64,000 nucleotides of DNA, taken from Bacteroidota bacterium. GTDB taxonomy: Bacteria; Bacteroidota; Bacteroidia; Chitinophagales; Chitinophagaceae. The notes below the pieces were generated by a model. That model saw nothing but the letters and a program-made list of their open reading frames with translations. It searched no databases and was not told the origin of the DNA. The translations under genes were made by a program, and so were the position numbers. Location: the NCBI GenBank assembly GCA_023437225.1, contig JAEZGS010000001.1, positions 124,001 to 188,000 on the forward strand, given 5' to 3'. Position 1 is the first letter of the stretch, and each line of letters begins with the position of its first letter. Positions 1 through 8,900 of the stretch are shown here, one piece after another.

Positions 1-1
1 T

Positions 2-1018
2 GTTGAACGAATAATCGTGCGGCCGGATCCAAAAATCAATATCACTCCCATCGATCCGGTAATTTGTCAGGGCCAATCTTTGCAATTGAACGCTACCGGC
101 GCATCCTACTATGTGTGGAAAGAAAGCGCAGACCTCAGCAACATTCAAATCTCTAACCCGGTTGTCCACCCATCTGCTGATGCTGTATATGCGGTTTCAG
201 GAACGGACGATATTGGCTGTAAAGGAGAAGCATCCGTAAAGGTTCAGTTGCAAAAGCCGTTTGCCGTAATTGCTTCCGATAAACAATCGATCTGTGACGG
301 ACAAACCGCATCGCTTACTGTAACCGGCGCAGATACATTTAAGTGGATATCAAATACCGGTACACTCAGCGATGTAAACGCTGCCTCGGTAGTTGCGCGC
401 CCAACGGAACATACCGAATATGTAGTTGTCGGATACGATAAACACGGTTGTTTTACCGATACCGCAACCGCCGCAGTGGAGGTATGGAACAACCCATTGG
501 TTTCAGCGGGAAATGACGTTGAATTGATGTCGGGTTCCTCTGCACAATTGAGGGCAACTGGAAGCGGGGATATCAAAACGTGGTTATGGCAACCCGCGAC
601 CTATTTGAGTTGTTCAAATTGCGCTGACCCGGTTACTACAACACCTGTTGATATGAAGTACAAAGTAATTGTCAGTACTGATAAAGGTTGCGTTGCAGAG
701 GATGAAGTAGTGGTAAAAATGCTGTGCGAGGAAAAACGCATCGGGGTACCAAATGCTTTCACTCCCAATGGCGACGGTAAGAATGATGTTTTTACCATCA
801 GCGGAATTGCGGTTGTCGATAAGATGGTGGTGTACAACCGCTGGGGCTACAAGGTGTTCGAGCGATCAAATCTGGTTACTTCAGACAAACAGGCTTGTTG
901 GAACGGTACGAACAACGGAAGGTTGCTTGATTCGGGAACCTATACTTACTATATGGAAATGAAATGTCCGGCGGGAGGTAAGTTTTCAAAGCGGGGAACC
1001 GTTACCCTTGTAAGATAA
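2..1018 (+). CDS. T9SS-exported surface protein with Ig/PKD-like repeats and gliding-motility C-terminal domain (5' partial)
   Basis: The reading frame is open to the left window edge, so this is the C-terminal part of a larger protein. The visible part has three Ig/PKD-like modules, each beginning with a segment of the type ICQGQSLQL or ICDGQTASL. It ends in a gliding-motility-associated C-terminal domain (VPNAFTPNGDGKNDVF, then VVYNRWGYKVFE, ending in GTVTLVR), the type B sorting signal of the type IX secretion system. The product is expected to cross the outer membrane and sit on the surface or be released; the ligand is unknown. An imperfect 8-bp hairpin lies at 1023-1044 after the stop but lacks a T-run. 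The true start lies outside the window. Confidence 0.9.
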   Translation, partial: VERIIVRPDPKINITPIDPVICQGQSLQLNATGASYYVWKESADLSNIQISNPVVHPSADAVYAVSGTDDIGCKGEASVKVQLQKPFAVIASDKQSICDGQTASLTVTGADTFKWISNTGTLSDVNAASVVARPTEHTEYVVVGYDKHGCFTDTATAAVEVWNNPLVSAGNDVELMSGSSAQLRATGSGDIKTWLWQPATYLSCSNCADPVTTTPVDMKYKVIVSTDKGCVAEDEVVVKMLCEEKRIGVPNAFTPNGDGKNDVFTISGIAVVDKMVVYNRWGYKVFERSNLVTSDKQACWNGTNNGRLLDSGTYTYYMEMKCPAGGKFSKRGTVTLVR

Positions 1019-1223
1019 AAAAGCCCACTGTAGAAACAGCGGGCGCTAACGATTGCTTGCCATATAAAAAAAGAGGTCAAAATATCAAGGTGATGATGCA
1101 AATATAAAGCAACAACAATAAATCAATACAATTATTTTTTTATAATGTGTTCATATTGGCCATATAGCATTTAATTTATTGTATTAATTGCCAATAACAA
1201 TATATAACATTTTATTAATCTAT

Positions 1224-1556
1224 TTAATCTGTAAGAGCAACATCTGACTTGTCAAGTTCCAGGGTAAATCCGTTGCAGCACGGACAAAAATTATATTTCT
1301 CCCAGAAAACATATTCTTCCCACTTGTATAATTGAGGCTTTTCGCCTTCCGGAGCTTTACGCAGCCTTGAATCACTGTATGGGATCAATTCTTCGTGCAA
1401 CTCTTCATAATTCGCTTCTACAAGCGTATTTGTGATCGTATCATAAGCCGGTCCATGCATGGACTCATCCAGGAAAGTGTATCCAACCTGGATTGCATTG
1501 GATTTAAAGCCACAGTCAGAACATATAAGAGAAATTAGTTGACCCATATTATTCAT
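1224..1556 (-). CDS. Hypothetical small protein with zinc-ribbon-like Cys pairs
   Basis: A 110-residue protein of unknown function. It has two Cys pairs, SLICSDCGFKS near the N-terminus and NFCPCCNGF near the C-terminus, the spacing of a zinc ribbon or rubredoxin-like knuckle. The middle is acidic and aromatic. An alternative ATG three codons in (1547) would give a protein starting MGQLISLICSDCG, which may be the true start. It stands alone on the minus strand, facing a T9SS gene. The flanking non-coding sequence is AT-rich. The metal-binding idea is inference from the Cys spacing only. Confidence 0.6.
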   Translation of the reverse strand: MNNMGQLISLICSDCGFKSNAIQVGYTFLDESMHGPAYDTITNTLVEANYEELHEELIPYSDSRLRKAPEGEKPQLYKWEEYVFWEKYNFCPCCNGFTLELDKSDVALTD

Positions 1557-1658
1557 TTAATTGGCATACTGGAATCCAATAAACGATTGATTTCGCATTT
1601 GAGTATGCGCGTGCGGATGGAATAAGTTTTGAAGTTGTTGTAAAGTAAATTAAACACC

Positions 1659-1841
1659 ATGTTGTATTCACAGGTTTCACCAAAAGAAATCCCCGTAACC
1701 AGTCCGCCGGAGTTTGATCCAATCATGGATCCTGAAGAACCCGCTTACCCTGAAGAGGATCCGGTTGAGGAACCTCCGTCTGAGCCCAAAACGCCTTCTG
1801 AGCCGAGGCCCGCGGAGATACCCCTGCCGAAAGATCCTTAG
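1659..1841 (+). CDS. Small acidic proline-rich hypothetical protein
   Basis: A 60-residue, strongly Pro/Glu-rich peptide whose middle runs in PEEP, EEDP and EEPPSEP blocks. It has no signal peptide and no Cys. Short proline-rich proteins with a KEIPVT-type start are, from memory, frequent in Chitinophagaceae, and the in-frame ATG and strong compositional bias argue for a real gene. Function is unknown and the chain is probably disordered. It lies upstream of the baeRF-like gene on the same strand, separated by about 100 bases. Confidence 0.5.
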   Translation: MLYSQVSPKEIPVTSPPEFDPIMDPEEPAYPEEDPVEEPPSEPKTPSEPRPAEIPLPKDP

Positions 1842-1939
1842 AGAAGCTGACCGTGATCAGCTAATAAGCGGGGAATAAACTTTAAATTCAGCGACCCCAT
1901 GCAGATCGGACCAGATAGTGTTCACCTAAATGCTTCGAG

Positions 1940-3037
1940 ATGAAAAACATTTTGGATCTGCAGCTTCAGGAAGTGATTACCGCAGCGCATTATATGCCTT
2001 GCGTTTCTCTTATCATGCCCTTTGAGCCGAAAATGGCTAATAAGCACGAACTGGAACAGCGACTGAAAAGCCATCAACAAAGAATCGAACGCCAACTCAT
2101 TGAAGAATATCCGTCTGATAAAGCATTGCCGGTACTGGAGAAATTTCAGCAAATCATCCGCTCTATCAACTACAGTTCTTATAAGAAGAGTGTTGCTATC
2201 TACGTTTCACCTTTGTTACAGAAGATATATTATCTCGACATTGATGTGGAGGAAAAAATGATCATTGACGAGTCTTTCGAGATTAGAGATCTTGTAAATA
2301 ACAAGAAGGAGAAACGCTCGTTCTTACTGGTTCATATTGGTGGACATTACAACTGTTTTTATCTTTTTGAGAATAGCAAGCTGCAGCGAATCAGAACAAA
2401 TAGCTTCGCCCATGTAAAGATCGATGTAAATGACAGAACAGAACAAATAGAAGATGATTTGCTTCAGGAGTCTGAAACCCGGAAAGAAATACTATTAGAA
2501 AAACTGTTACGATTAACTGACCATGCATTGGAAGAAACCTTGAAAGATTATCCGTATCCCGTGTTCTTTATCGGTTCACAAAAAGCAATTGGCACATATA
2601 AAAAGGTAAGTCGCTCCCTAAATAAGATCGCAGGTTTCATTCGCGGGAGCTTCGAATTTCTCCATGAAAAGCAAGTGGCCACTTTGTTGGAGCCACATAT
2701 CAATGAATGGAAACGCATCTTCACGCAGACGCTTCTAATGCGCATTGAGATAGCTTTTAGTGCGCAGCGACTGACTTACGGAATAGAGAATGTGTGGCGT
2801 GAAGCGTCGAGAAAAAATTGTAAGCTGCTGGTGGTAGAAAAAAATTACATGTGCTCAGCAAAACATGGAGCAAATGCAAACGAGATTTTTAAAGTAACCG
2901 CAGCATCGGGAATGTACATTAAGGACGCTGTTGATGACGTAATTGAAATGGTACTATTGAATGGTGGCGATGTTGAATTTGTTGATAACGGATCGCTGCG
3001 ACAATACGAGCATATTGTTTTGATTCGATATTTCTGA
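1940..3037 (+). CDS. baeRF-like (bacterial eRF1/pelota-fold) protein
   Basis: A 365-residue cytoplasmic protein without signal or membrane segments. The order of features fits the bacterial eRF1-like group: an N-terminal alpha/beta part (to about residue 160, including YISYKK-like and VSPLLQKIYYLD strands), a middle section with YPVFFIGSQKAIGTYKKV, and a C-terminal eRF1 domain 3-like part (KLLVVEKNYMC, then DAVDDVIEMVLLNGGDVEFVD, then HIVLIRYF). The last segment is the pelota/L7Ae-like fold seen in baeRF families. Those families are predicted to act on ribosomes or in stress responses, but the role is not settled. The assignment rests on motif recognition; a fold search would be decisive. Confidence 0.6.
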   Translation: MKNILDLQLQEVITAAHYMPCVSLIMPFEPKMANKHELEQRLKSHQQRIERQLIEEYPSDKALPVLEKFQQIIRSINYSSYKKSVAIYVSPLLQKIYYLDIDVEEKMIIDESFEIRDLVNNKKEKRSFLLVHIGGHYNCFYLFENSKLQRIRTNSFAHVKIDVNDRTEQIEDDLLQESETRKEILLEKLLRLTDHALEETLKDYPYPVFFIGSQKAIGTYKKVSRSLNKIAGFIRGSFEFLHEKQVATLLEPHINEWKRIFTQTLLMRIEIAFSAQRLTYGIENVWREASRKNCKLLVVEKNYMCSAKHGANANEIFKVTAASGMYIKDAVDDVIEMVLLNGGDVEFVDNGSLRQYEHIVLIRYF

Positions 3038-3125
3038 TTTCATCTTCACATATCACTGCATTAACGCATAAACGGTTCGGTGAATTTTATTACTTTCAAC
3101 GATTAACCACCGGCATCGAACCAAT

Positions 3126-4535
3126 ATGCAAAACGCTCAAACACGCGGCCACCGGCGCATTTGGGGCTTACTACGTCAGGCATTGCAGGGCGAAGAACAG
3201 GAATTCACCACGGGAAGTATAGATCGCGCGATCTTCCTTCTCGCTGTTCCTATGATACTTGAGATGGCAATGGAATCTTTATTCGCCATCGTTGATGCCT
3301 TCTTCGTCAGCAAACTGGGAAAACACGCGATTGCCACAGTTGGCCTGACAGAGCTGGTTCTAACTCTCGTATACACTGTAGCAGTCGGTATTAGCATGGC
3401 CGCTACTGCAATAGTTGCACGAAGAACGGGAGAGAAGGATCATGATTCCGCAGCACACACTGCAATACAAACTCTTTATATCGGCGCTGGCATAAGCCTG
3501 TTGATCTCCCTTGCAGGAATTTTCTTTCCAAAAGAAATTCTTCAATTGATGGGAGCCGAGCCGGAAGCCGTGCGCATTGGAGAGTCGTATATCCGCATAA
3601 TGCTGACAGGAAACATTGTGATCATCATGTTGTTTCTTATCAATGGTATATTCCGCGGAGTAGGTAATGCGGCGATTGCAATGAAGAGCTTATGGATAGC
3701 GAACGCGCTCAATATAGTCCTCTGTCCAACGCTCATCTTTGGATGGGGACCATTTCCTGAGATGGGTTTAACCGGTGCCGCAGTTGCTACAACCATCGGA
3801 AGAGGTTCGGGAGTGATCTACCAGGTATCGCATCTCGTCAAAGGCAATACACTCCTGCCGGTTGCGCGAAAACATCTTCGAATGCAATGGTCTATCATAT
3901 CAAGGATATTGCGCACTTCAATCGGTGGAACACTTCAATTTTTCATTGCATCATGCAGTTGGATATTTCTTGGCCGCATCGTTGCGGAGTTCCACAGTGA
4001 AGCAATAAGCGGGCATACGATCGCCATTCGCATTATGGTATTTGCATTGTTACCCGCACTTGGTATGGCAAATGCCGCCACAACACTGGTGGGGCAAAAC
4101 CTTGGGGCCGGATTTCCGGAAAGAGCGGAGAAGTCGGTATGGCGAGCATGTATATTGAACGTTATTTTTCTTGGTTCAATTTCCGTTGTGTTCATAGCAT
4201 TTGCGCCATGGATCGTTTCATTTTTTACACAGGACCCGGCAATCGTTGCTTATGGAACCCAAAGTCTGAGATTCGTTTCATTAGGTTACATATTTTATGC
4301 ATTTGGCATGGTGATACCGCAGGCATTTAATGGTGCAGGCGATACGATGACACCAACCTTATTAAATCTCTTTGGATTCTGGTTCTTTCAAATTCCCCTT
4401 GCGTATCTGCTTGCGATAACTCTGCAAATAGGTCCCAAAGGAGTGTTCATGTCCATCCCGATTGCGGAAACCGCGATAGCTATTGCAGGCATACTTATGT
4501 TTCGCAGGGGTAAATGGAAGCGGTATAAAATATGA
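3126..4535 (+). CDS. MATE family efflux transporter
   Basis: A 469-residue inner-membrane protein with about 12 hydrophobic segments arranged as two similar halves, as in MATE (multidrug and toxic compound extrusion) antiporters. Family features are the N-terminal block IFLLAVPMILEMAMESLFAIVD, the VDAFFVSKLG segment and the second-half GAGDTMTPTLLNL block. These proteins use H+ or Na+ gradients to export cationic compounds. The first 35 or so residues are a basic cytoplasmic extension before the first helix. The AI-2E-type permease gene follows 32 bases downstream on the same strand and may be co-transcribed. The substrate cannot be told from sequence. Confidence 0.92.
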   Translation: MQNAQTRGHRRIWGLLRQALQGEEQEFTTGSIDRAIFLLAVPMILEMAMESLFAIVDAFFVSKLGKHAIATVGLTELVLTLVYTVAVGISMAATAIVARRTGEKDHDSAAHTAIQTLYIGAGISLLISLAGIFFPKEILQLMGAEPEAVRIGESYIRIMLTGNIVIIMLFLINGIFRGVGNAAIAMKSLWIANALNIVLCPTLIFGWGPFPEMGLTGAAVATTIGRGSGVIYQVSHLVKGNTLLPVARKHLRMQWSIISRILRTSIGGTLQFFIASCSWIFLGRIVAEFHSEAISGHTIAIRIMVFALLPALGMANAATTLVGQNLGAGFPERAEKSVWRACILNVIFLGSISVVFIAFAPWIVSFFTQDPAIVAYGTQSLRFVSLGYIFYAFGMVIPQAFNGAGDTMTPTLLNLFGFWFFQIPLAYLLAITLQIGPKGVFMSIPIAETAIAIAGILMFRRGKWKRYKI

Positions 4536-4567
4536 TTACTTTAGTAAGCACGCAAACGGCATAGTTC

Positions 4568-5629
4568 ATGAAACCAATACCAAGCAACATCATCAGGCAG
4601 ATATTTTTAATCATAATCATCATCTTACTTGGTTTGGTATTGTTCAGGGAGATGCGCACGTTTATTCCTGCATTCCTTGGCGCATATACTTTGTTTGTAA
4701 TCATGCGCAAGTATCAATTTATTCTGACCGGTAAATACAAGTGGAAGAATTCGCTTACAGCAGCACTCCTCATGTTGTTATCATTCCTGATAATTTTATT
4801 GCCCATAATGATACTTGTCAATATGCTGGCAACCAAGATCGGCTTTGCAATAGAACATTCAAACGAAGTATTAGCGAAGATCCAGGGGTTTATTAAGGAA
4901 TATGAAGTGAAGTATGGGATTGATATCATGACCGATGCTAACCTTGGGAAGATCACCAACTGGGGAGCACAAACGCTTCCACAAATACTTGGTGCTACCG
5001 TGAATACGCTTATCACTATTGTGGTCATGTATTTCATTTTATATTTCATGCTTACTGAGGCAAGAAAAATGGAATCGAACGTTTATGAATGGATGCCTTT
5101 GAAAGATGAGAATGCACTCATGCTGCGCAAGGACATGAATAAACTTGTCCTCTCAAATGCAATAGGCATCCCGCTTATAGCTTTGGCGCAAGGTATTGTT
5201 GGTCTTATCGGATATATAATCGTTGGAGTACCCGAGCCGCTATTTTGGTTCGTGATAACCTGCATCACTGCCATGCTGCCTGTGGTTGGCGCGGCCCTTG
5301 CCTACATCCCTCTGGGATTGTTACTTTTTGCTAACGATGAACCTGGTAAGGCGATCATTATTCTGATCTTCGGTTTGGGAATCATAGGCAGTGTAGATAA
5401 CATCTTTCGCTTCTGGCTTCAAAAAAAGCTGGGCGACGTACATCCACTGATCACAATTTTTGGCGTGATCATAGGCGTAAACTTATTCGGTTTTATCGGG
5501 TTGATCTTCGGACCGATTCTCATTTCCCTGTTTCTGCTTTTGGTAAAAGTATACGCTAATGAATATGGCCGCGCTGCAGTTACCAATGTAGAAGATACTG
5601 GCATTGTGAGAACCAACAAAGACGACTAG
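4568..5629 (+). CDS. AI-2E family transporter (YdiK/PerM type)
   Basis: A 353-residue membrane protein with two N-terminal helices, a soluble middle with a coiled region (EHSNEVLAKIQGFIKEYEVK), and a C-terminal helix bundle containing GVPEPLFWFVITCITAMLPVVGAALAYIPLG and a final IFGPILISLFLLLV block. This is the pattern of the AI-2E transporter family. Members have been linked to autoinducer export, Na+/H+ exchange or membrane stability, so the label does not fix the substrate. It follows the MATE gene closely; the first mini-lipoprotein gene begins 34 bases after its stop. Confidence 0.88.
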   Translation: MKPIPSNIIRQIFLIIIIILLGLVLFREMRTFIPAFLGAYTLFVIMRKYQFILTGKYKWKNSLTAALLMLLSFLIILLPIMILVNMLATKIGFAIEHSNEVLAKIQGFIKEYEVKYGIDIMTDANLGKITNWGAQTLPQILGATVNTLITIVVMYFILYFMLTEARKMESNVYEWMPLKDENALMLRKDMNKLVLSNAIGIPLIALAQGIVGLIGYIIVGVPEPLFWFVITCITAMLPVVGAALAYIPLGLLLFANDEPGKAIIILIFGLGIIGSVDNIFRFWLQKKLGDVHPLITIFGVIIGVNLFGFIGLIFGPILISLFLLLVKVYANEYGRAAVTNVEDTGIVRTNKDD

Positions 5630-5663
5630 TGGCACAACATTTTTACCCGTCGCACGAAACATT

Positions 5664-5885
5664 ATGAAACGAATCTATCTGATAGCAGTGGCATTCCTTG
5701 CATTCACTGCCTGTGCCGACTCAAATAACAACAATACAGGTTCTGATGCGGAAGGACGAAATGAAAGTTCCGTTCACCCTCCTGAAGAAGCAGTGCCGGA
5801 TACGCTCGAGATAAAGAATGATTCCGTGATCGGAGTAGATTCCACACCCGACGGAAATCGCAACAATCGTGATACACAGCCTTAG
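5664..5885 (+). CDS. Small Asp/Asn-rich lipoprotein 1
   Basis: A 73-residue protein with a lipoprotein signal peptide and lipobox (AFTAC, Cys at residue 17). The mature part is short, polar and probably disordered, rich in Asn, Ser, Asp and Glu. It is the first of three tandem genes of the same design between 5664 and 6546. No enzymatic motif is seen. It may be a structural or periplasmic spacer lipoprotein; the function is unknown. Confidence 0.7.
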   Translation: MKRIYLIAVAFLAFTACADSNNNNTGSDAEGRNESSVHPPEEAVPDTLEIKNDSVIGVDSTPDGNRNNRDTQP

Positions 5886-6021
5886 TAGGGAATTTGCGTT
5901 ATCAGGGCACTATGAACCATCTGAGGAATTGCAGCTACAGTTGAGGCTTCATTAATCCGATTTTAATGTGGCAAGGTAGTTGAATAGGAATGGTTACATA
6001 ATAACTAAAAAAATAAGAACT

Positions 6022-6240
6022 ATGAAAGGCATTCTATTTACCGCGATTCTGGCTTTGAGCCTTTGGGCTTGTGATACACCTGATTCAACTACAGGTAGTG
6101 ACACCAACACCACAGTGGATCCAACAACCACAACAACCGGTGTTGACACAACCACTAACACTGGCGGTGTAACAGACACAACATCAACCGGCGGCGGTGG
6201 TACCGATACAACCGGCACTGGACGTGATAGCCTGAGATAG
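6022..6240 (+). CDS. Small Thr-rich lipoprotein 2
   Basis: A 72-residue lipoprotein. The ATG at 6022 is chosen because it directly precedes a normal signal peptide (KGILFTAILALSLWAC, lipobox LWAC). The upstream in-frame ATG at 5980 would place 14 charged residues before it. The mature chain is low-complexity, made mainly of Thr, Asp and Gly, and ends in GTGRDSLR. The third lipoprotein of the cluster ends in the similar SASDTLR. Function is unknown. Confidence 0.7.
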   Translation: MKGILFTAILALSLWACDTPDSTTGSDTNTTVDPTTTTTGVDTTTNTGGVTDTTSTGGGGTDTTGTGRDSLR

Positions 6241-6300
6241 TTGCAAAGCTTAGGCAATTGCCTGGGCTTTCATTTTATATCTGAGTAAAACCAATATAGT

Positions 6301-6546
6301 ATGAAAAGAATAATTCCCATTGTTCTTGCTGCTGCACTATTGTCTTCATGCGGCAATAATGGCTCAGGGGACTCACAAGAGTATGTCGACTCAACAGACG
6401 TTACTCCAAACAGTACAGTTAATCCGGGTGGGCCTACTGACGGAACAAACTTCGGCGAAGGTGCCGGCGTTGATACCACCATGCCTGATAAACCGGGTAC
6501 TCGTACTACACTTGGCAAAGACTCAGCAAGCGACACACTACGCTAA
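6301..6546 (+). CDS. Small lipoprotein 3
   Basis: An 81-residue lipoprotein with signal peptide and lipobox (LLSSC, Cys at residue 17), then a polar low-complexity chain rich in Asp, Thr, Gly and Pro that ends in ASDTLR. It is the last of three tandem mini-lipoproteins and is followed by a good intrinsic terminator at 6570-6605, so the trio probably ends its transcription there. No domain is recognised. Confidence 0.7.
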   Translation: MKRIIPIVLAAALLSSCGNNGSGDSQEYVDSTDVTPNSTVNPGGPTDGTNFGEGAGVDTTMPDKPGTRTTLGKDSASDTLR

Positions 6547-6569
6547 TAGTATACACTGATTCCAGATAA

Positions 6570-6605
6570 AAGGAAGGATTGATTGATATCAACCTTCCTT
6601 TTTTT
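6570..6605 (+). terminator. Intrinsic terminator after lipoprotein 3
   Basis: The stem AAGGAAGG pairs with CCTTCCTT, extended by TTGAT/ATCAA with one bulged A, and is followed directly by a run of T. It sits 23 bases after the stop of the third mini-lipoprotein gene. Confidence 0.85.
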
Positions 6606-6708
6606 ATGCATTAAAATACTCTAAATAAATGCTTAATAAAATCAATTGAAAGCTGAAACTGTTGTTCCTGCACTATCTTAGCGAATCAATATTCTAAACG
6701 GTTCTATT

Positions 6709-7572
6709 ATGAAGCTATTAAACTATGTGATCCTCGGACTAATCTCCATGTCATTATTCTCTTGTGTGAGTTCGAAAAAATTTAAAGCTGAACAAGTTCG
6801 TTACCAGGAGCTGACAGCGCAATACACGAAGTTGCAAAATGACCTGAAGAACTGTGAGGATCTTTCTGCGGAAAGCGCACGCAAGCGTTCTCAATTGGAA
6901 TCTGAGATCGAAGCCTTAAATAAGCAGATCGCATTCCTTAAAGAAAATAATACAACAGTACTTACCCAGTTGAAAGACCTTTCAGTTCTTACAAATACAC
7001 AAGCTGAAAGTGTAAAAAAATCGCTCGAAAATATTGGGGCAAAAGATGCATACATCCAGGGACTTCAGTCAGAAATGGCTCGCAAAGATTCTTTGAATAT
7101 GGCATTGGTAATGAATCTGAAAGGCGCGTTGAACGATGTAAACGACCAGGATGTTGAAATAAAAGTTGAGAAAGGTGTAGTGTTTATTTCTATATCAGAC
7201 AAAATGCTCTTCAAAAGCGGAAGCTATAGCGTGACGGACAAGGCAAAGGTTGTTCTTGGTAAGGTTGCACAGGTTCTGAATGCAAATCCAGACATCCATT
7301 TCCTTGTTGAAGGACACACAGATAATGTTCCTATCAGTAACAATTTTATCCAGGACAACTGGGATCTGAGCGCACTTCGCGCAACTGCTGTTACGCGTAT
7401 ACTTCAGAATACTTATAAGATCGATCCGGCAAGGATGACCGCAGGTGGTAAAGGCGAATACTCTCCTGTCACCGACAATGACTCTCCACAGGGCCGCGCC
7501 AGCAATCGCCGGACCCGCATAGTGATTCAGCCTCAGCTTGATCAGTTCTTCCAACTTCTCGAGAAGAAGTAA
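6709..7572 (+). CDS. OmpA-family lipoprotein with coiled coil
   Basis: A 287-residue outer-membrane lipoprotein: signal peptide with lipobox (SLFSC, Cys about residue 19), a long coiled coil (about residues 25-130, rich in Gln, Glu and Lys), then an OmpA/MotB-type peptidoglycan-binding domain. Within that domain are LFKSGSYSV, VEGHTDNVPI and a C-terminal GRASNRRTRIVI, which holds the conserved Arg that contacts diaminopimelate. It likely tethers the outer membrane to the cell wall. It has its own terminator (7593-7625) and is probably monocistronic. Confidence 0.9.
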   Translation: MKLLNYVILGLISMSLFSCVSSKKFKAEQVRYQELTAQYTKLQNDLKNCEDLSAESARKRSQLESEIEALNKQIAFLKENNTTVLTQLKDLSVLTNTQAESVKKSLENIGAKDAYIQGLQSEMARKDSLNMALVMNLKGALNDVNDQDVEIKVEKGVVFISISDKMLFKSGSYSVTDKAKVVLGKVAQVLNANPDIHFLVEGHTDNVPISNNFIQDNWDLSALRATAVTRILQNTYKIDPARMTAGGKGEYSPVTDNDSPQGRASNRRTRIVIQPQLDQFFQLLEKK

Positions 7573-7592
7573 GCAGACAACCTCTTTATAAT

Positions 7593-7625
7593 AAAGCGGA
7601 ATTCATTTATTGGATTCCGCTTTTT
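7593..7625 (+). terminator. Intrinsic terminator after the OmpA-family gene
   Basis: A 10-bp stem (AAAGCGGAAT with ATTCCGCTTT) and an 11-base loop, followed by TTT and AT-rich sequence. It lies 20 bases after the OmpA-family stop codon. Confidence 0.85.
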
Positions 7626-7717
7626 ATTTTACAACAGCGTACATCTTTCGTACAACCTATCGATTTGACAACGGCATGTTTTTTTACGCCAGTACTTAAA
7701 CACTAAAACAATAGCAT

Positions 7718-8563
7718 ATGTTATGGCAGGGAAGAAGGCAAAGCACAAATGTTGATGACCGTCGGGGTATTGGTGCAGGCGGTTTCGCCGTAGGCGGCGG
7801 TATTCTTGGACTACTTGCTTTGCTGTTTAATATGTTTATGGGGGGCGACGTTGATCCGTCGGTGCTCCAACAAATGCCTTCTCAACAGCGTGAAATGACT
7901 GCAGAAGAACAGGCTGCTGACGATAAACGCGCAGAATTCGTGAGAGTAGTATTGGCTGATACAGAAGACGTCTGGAATCAGATCTTCGCACAAAGTGGGC
8001 AGGACTATCCCGAGCCAACGCTTGTCCTGTATCGGGATGCGGTTAGATCGGGATGTGGTTCAGCAAGTTCACAATCAGGACCTTTTTATTGTCCCGCCGA
8101 TCAGAAACTATACATCGATCTGTCGTTCTATGAAGAGCTGGAAAGGCGCTTCGAAGCCCCCGGTGATTTTGCAATGGCCTATGTAGTGGCTCATGAAGTT
8201 GGCCATCACATACAGACGCTTATGGGCACTTCTGACAAACTTGCGCGGGCCAGGAGCACTTTATCAGAGCCAGAATACAACAGCCTTTCTGTAAAGATGG
8301 AGCTGCAGGCAGACTTCCTTGCCGGCGTATGGGCACACCATGCACAGCGCATGAAGAACATATTGCAAAGCGGTGACATCGAGGAAGCGCTCAATGCCGC
8401 TAACGCCATTGGTGATGACAGGCTTCAACGGGAGACACAGGGACGTGTAAACCCCGAATCATTTACTCACGGAACCTCCGCACAGAGAATGTATTGGTTC
8501 AAAAAAGGTTTTGAAACCGGCGACATATCCCAGGGCGACACGTTCAATTCGCCTGACCTGTAA
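7718..8563 (+). CDS. Neutral zinc metallopeptidase (YpfJ/DUF2342-like zincin)
   Basis: A 281-residue protein with a short cytoplasmic start (MLWQGRRQSTNVDDRRG), a Gly-rich transmembrane segment (about residues 18-42) and an extracytoplasmic zincin domain. The zinc motif is HEVGH at residues 159-163 (followed by another His), and a downstream ELQADFLAGVWAHH segment supplies the third ligand region. The N-terminal RRG, the SGCGSASSQSGPFYCP block and the domain order match the YpfJ/KPN_02809 family of putative neutral zinc peptidases. The substrate is unknown. It converges on the small gene at 8566. Confidence 0.9.
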   Translation: MLWQGRRQSTNVDDRRGIGAGGFAVGGGILGLLALLFNMFMGGDVDPSVLQQMPSQQREMTAEEQAADDKRAEFVRVVLADTEDVWNQIFAQSGQDYPEPTLVLYRDAVRSGCGSASSQSGPFYCPADQKLYIDLSFYEELERRFEAPGDFAMAYVVAHEVGHHIQTLMGTSDKLARARSTLSEPEYNSLSVKMELQADFLAGVWAHHAQRMKNILQSGDIEEALNAANAIGDDRLQRETQGRVNPESFTHGTSAQRMYWFKKGFETGDISQGDTFNSPDL

Positions 8564-8565
8564 AA

Positions 8566-8802
8566 TTACTGTACCCACGATTGCAGTTTGGCTGCAATTT
8601 CAAGTTCAACACTTTCAGGAAGATTGACAGACTCGTCGCCAACTGCGGCCAGACGCTTTAGCGACGAGTCCCACACGAATAATATTTCTTCGGATCCATT
8701 ATAATGAACATTGAACCGTGTTTCGTCATTGAAGGAAAAAGCAGTTGCCTTTATTATATGAGGAACTCCGTCGACTGCGATTTCAAAATTCTTTGTATTC
8801 AT
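8566..8802 (-). CDS. Conserved small hypothetical protein
   Basis: A 78-residue soluble protein starting MNTKNFEIAVDG at 8802; a longer reading to 8820 is possible but adds only six residues. It has alternating hydrophobic strands (FEIAVDGVPHIIKAT, RFNVHYNGSEEILFVWD) and a C-terminal helix, which suggests a small beta-rich fold. No motif is recognised. It is convergent with the zinc peptidase gene, with two bases between their stops. Confidence 0.55.
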   Translation of the reverse strand: MNTKNFEIAVDGVPHIIKATAFSFNDETRFNVHYNGSEEILFVWDSSLKRLAAVGDESVNLPESVELEIAAKLQSWVQ

Positions 8803-8900
8803 GTTCGATACTTTAGTCATTAATAACTTTTGTACTGATCGTGCTGCCCTGATTCTAACAGCATAACGGCAAACAAAATTTATTCCTTAATTACAAGGCA

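Noticed and set aside
244..576. Minus-strand open frame inside the T9SS gene
   Set aside because: It lies wholly within a clear coding gene and has no recognisable domain.
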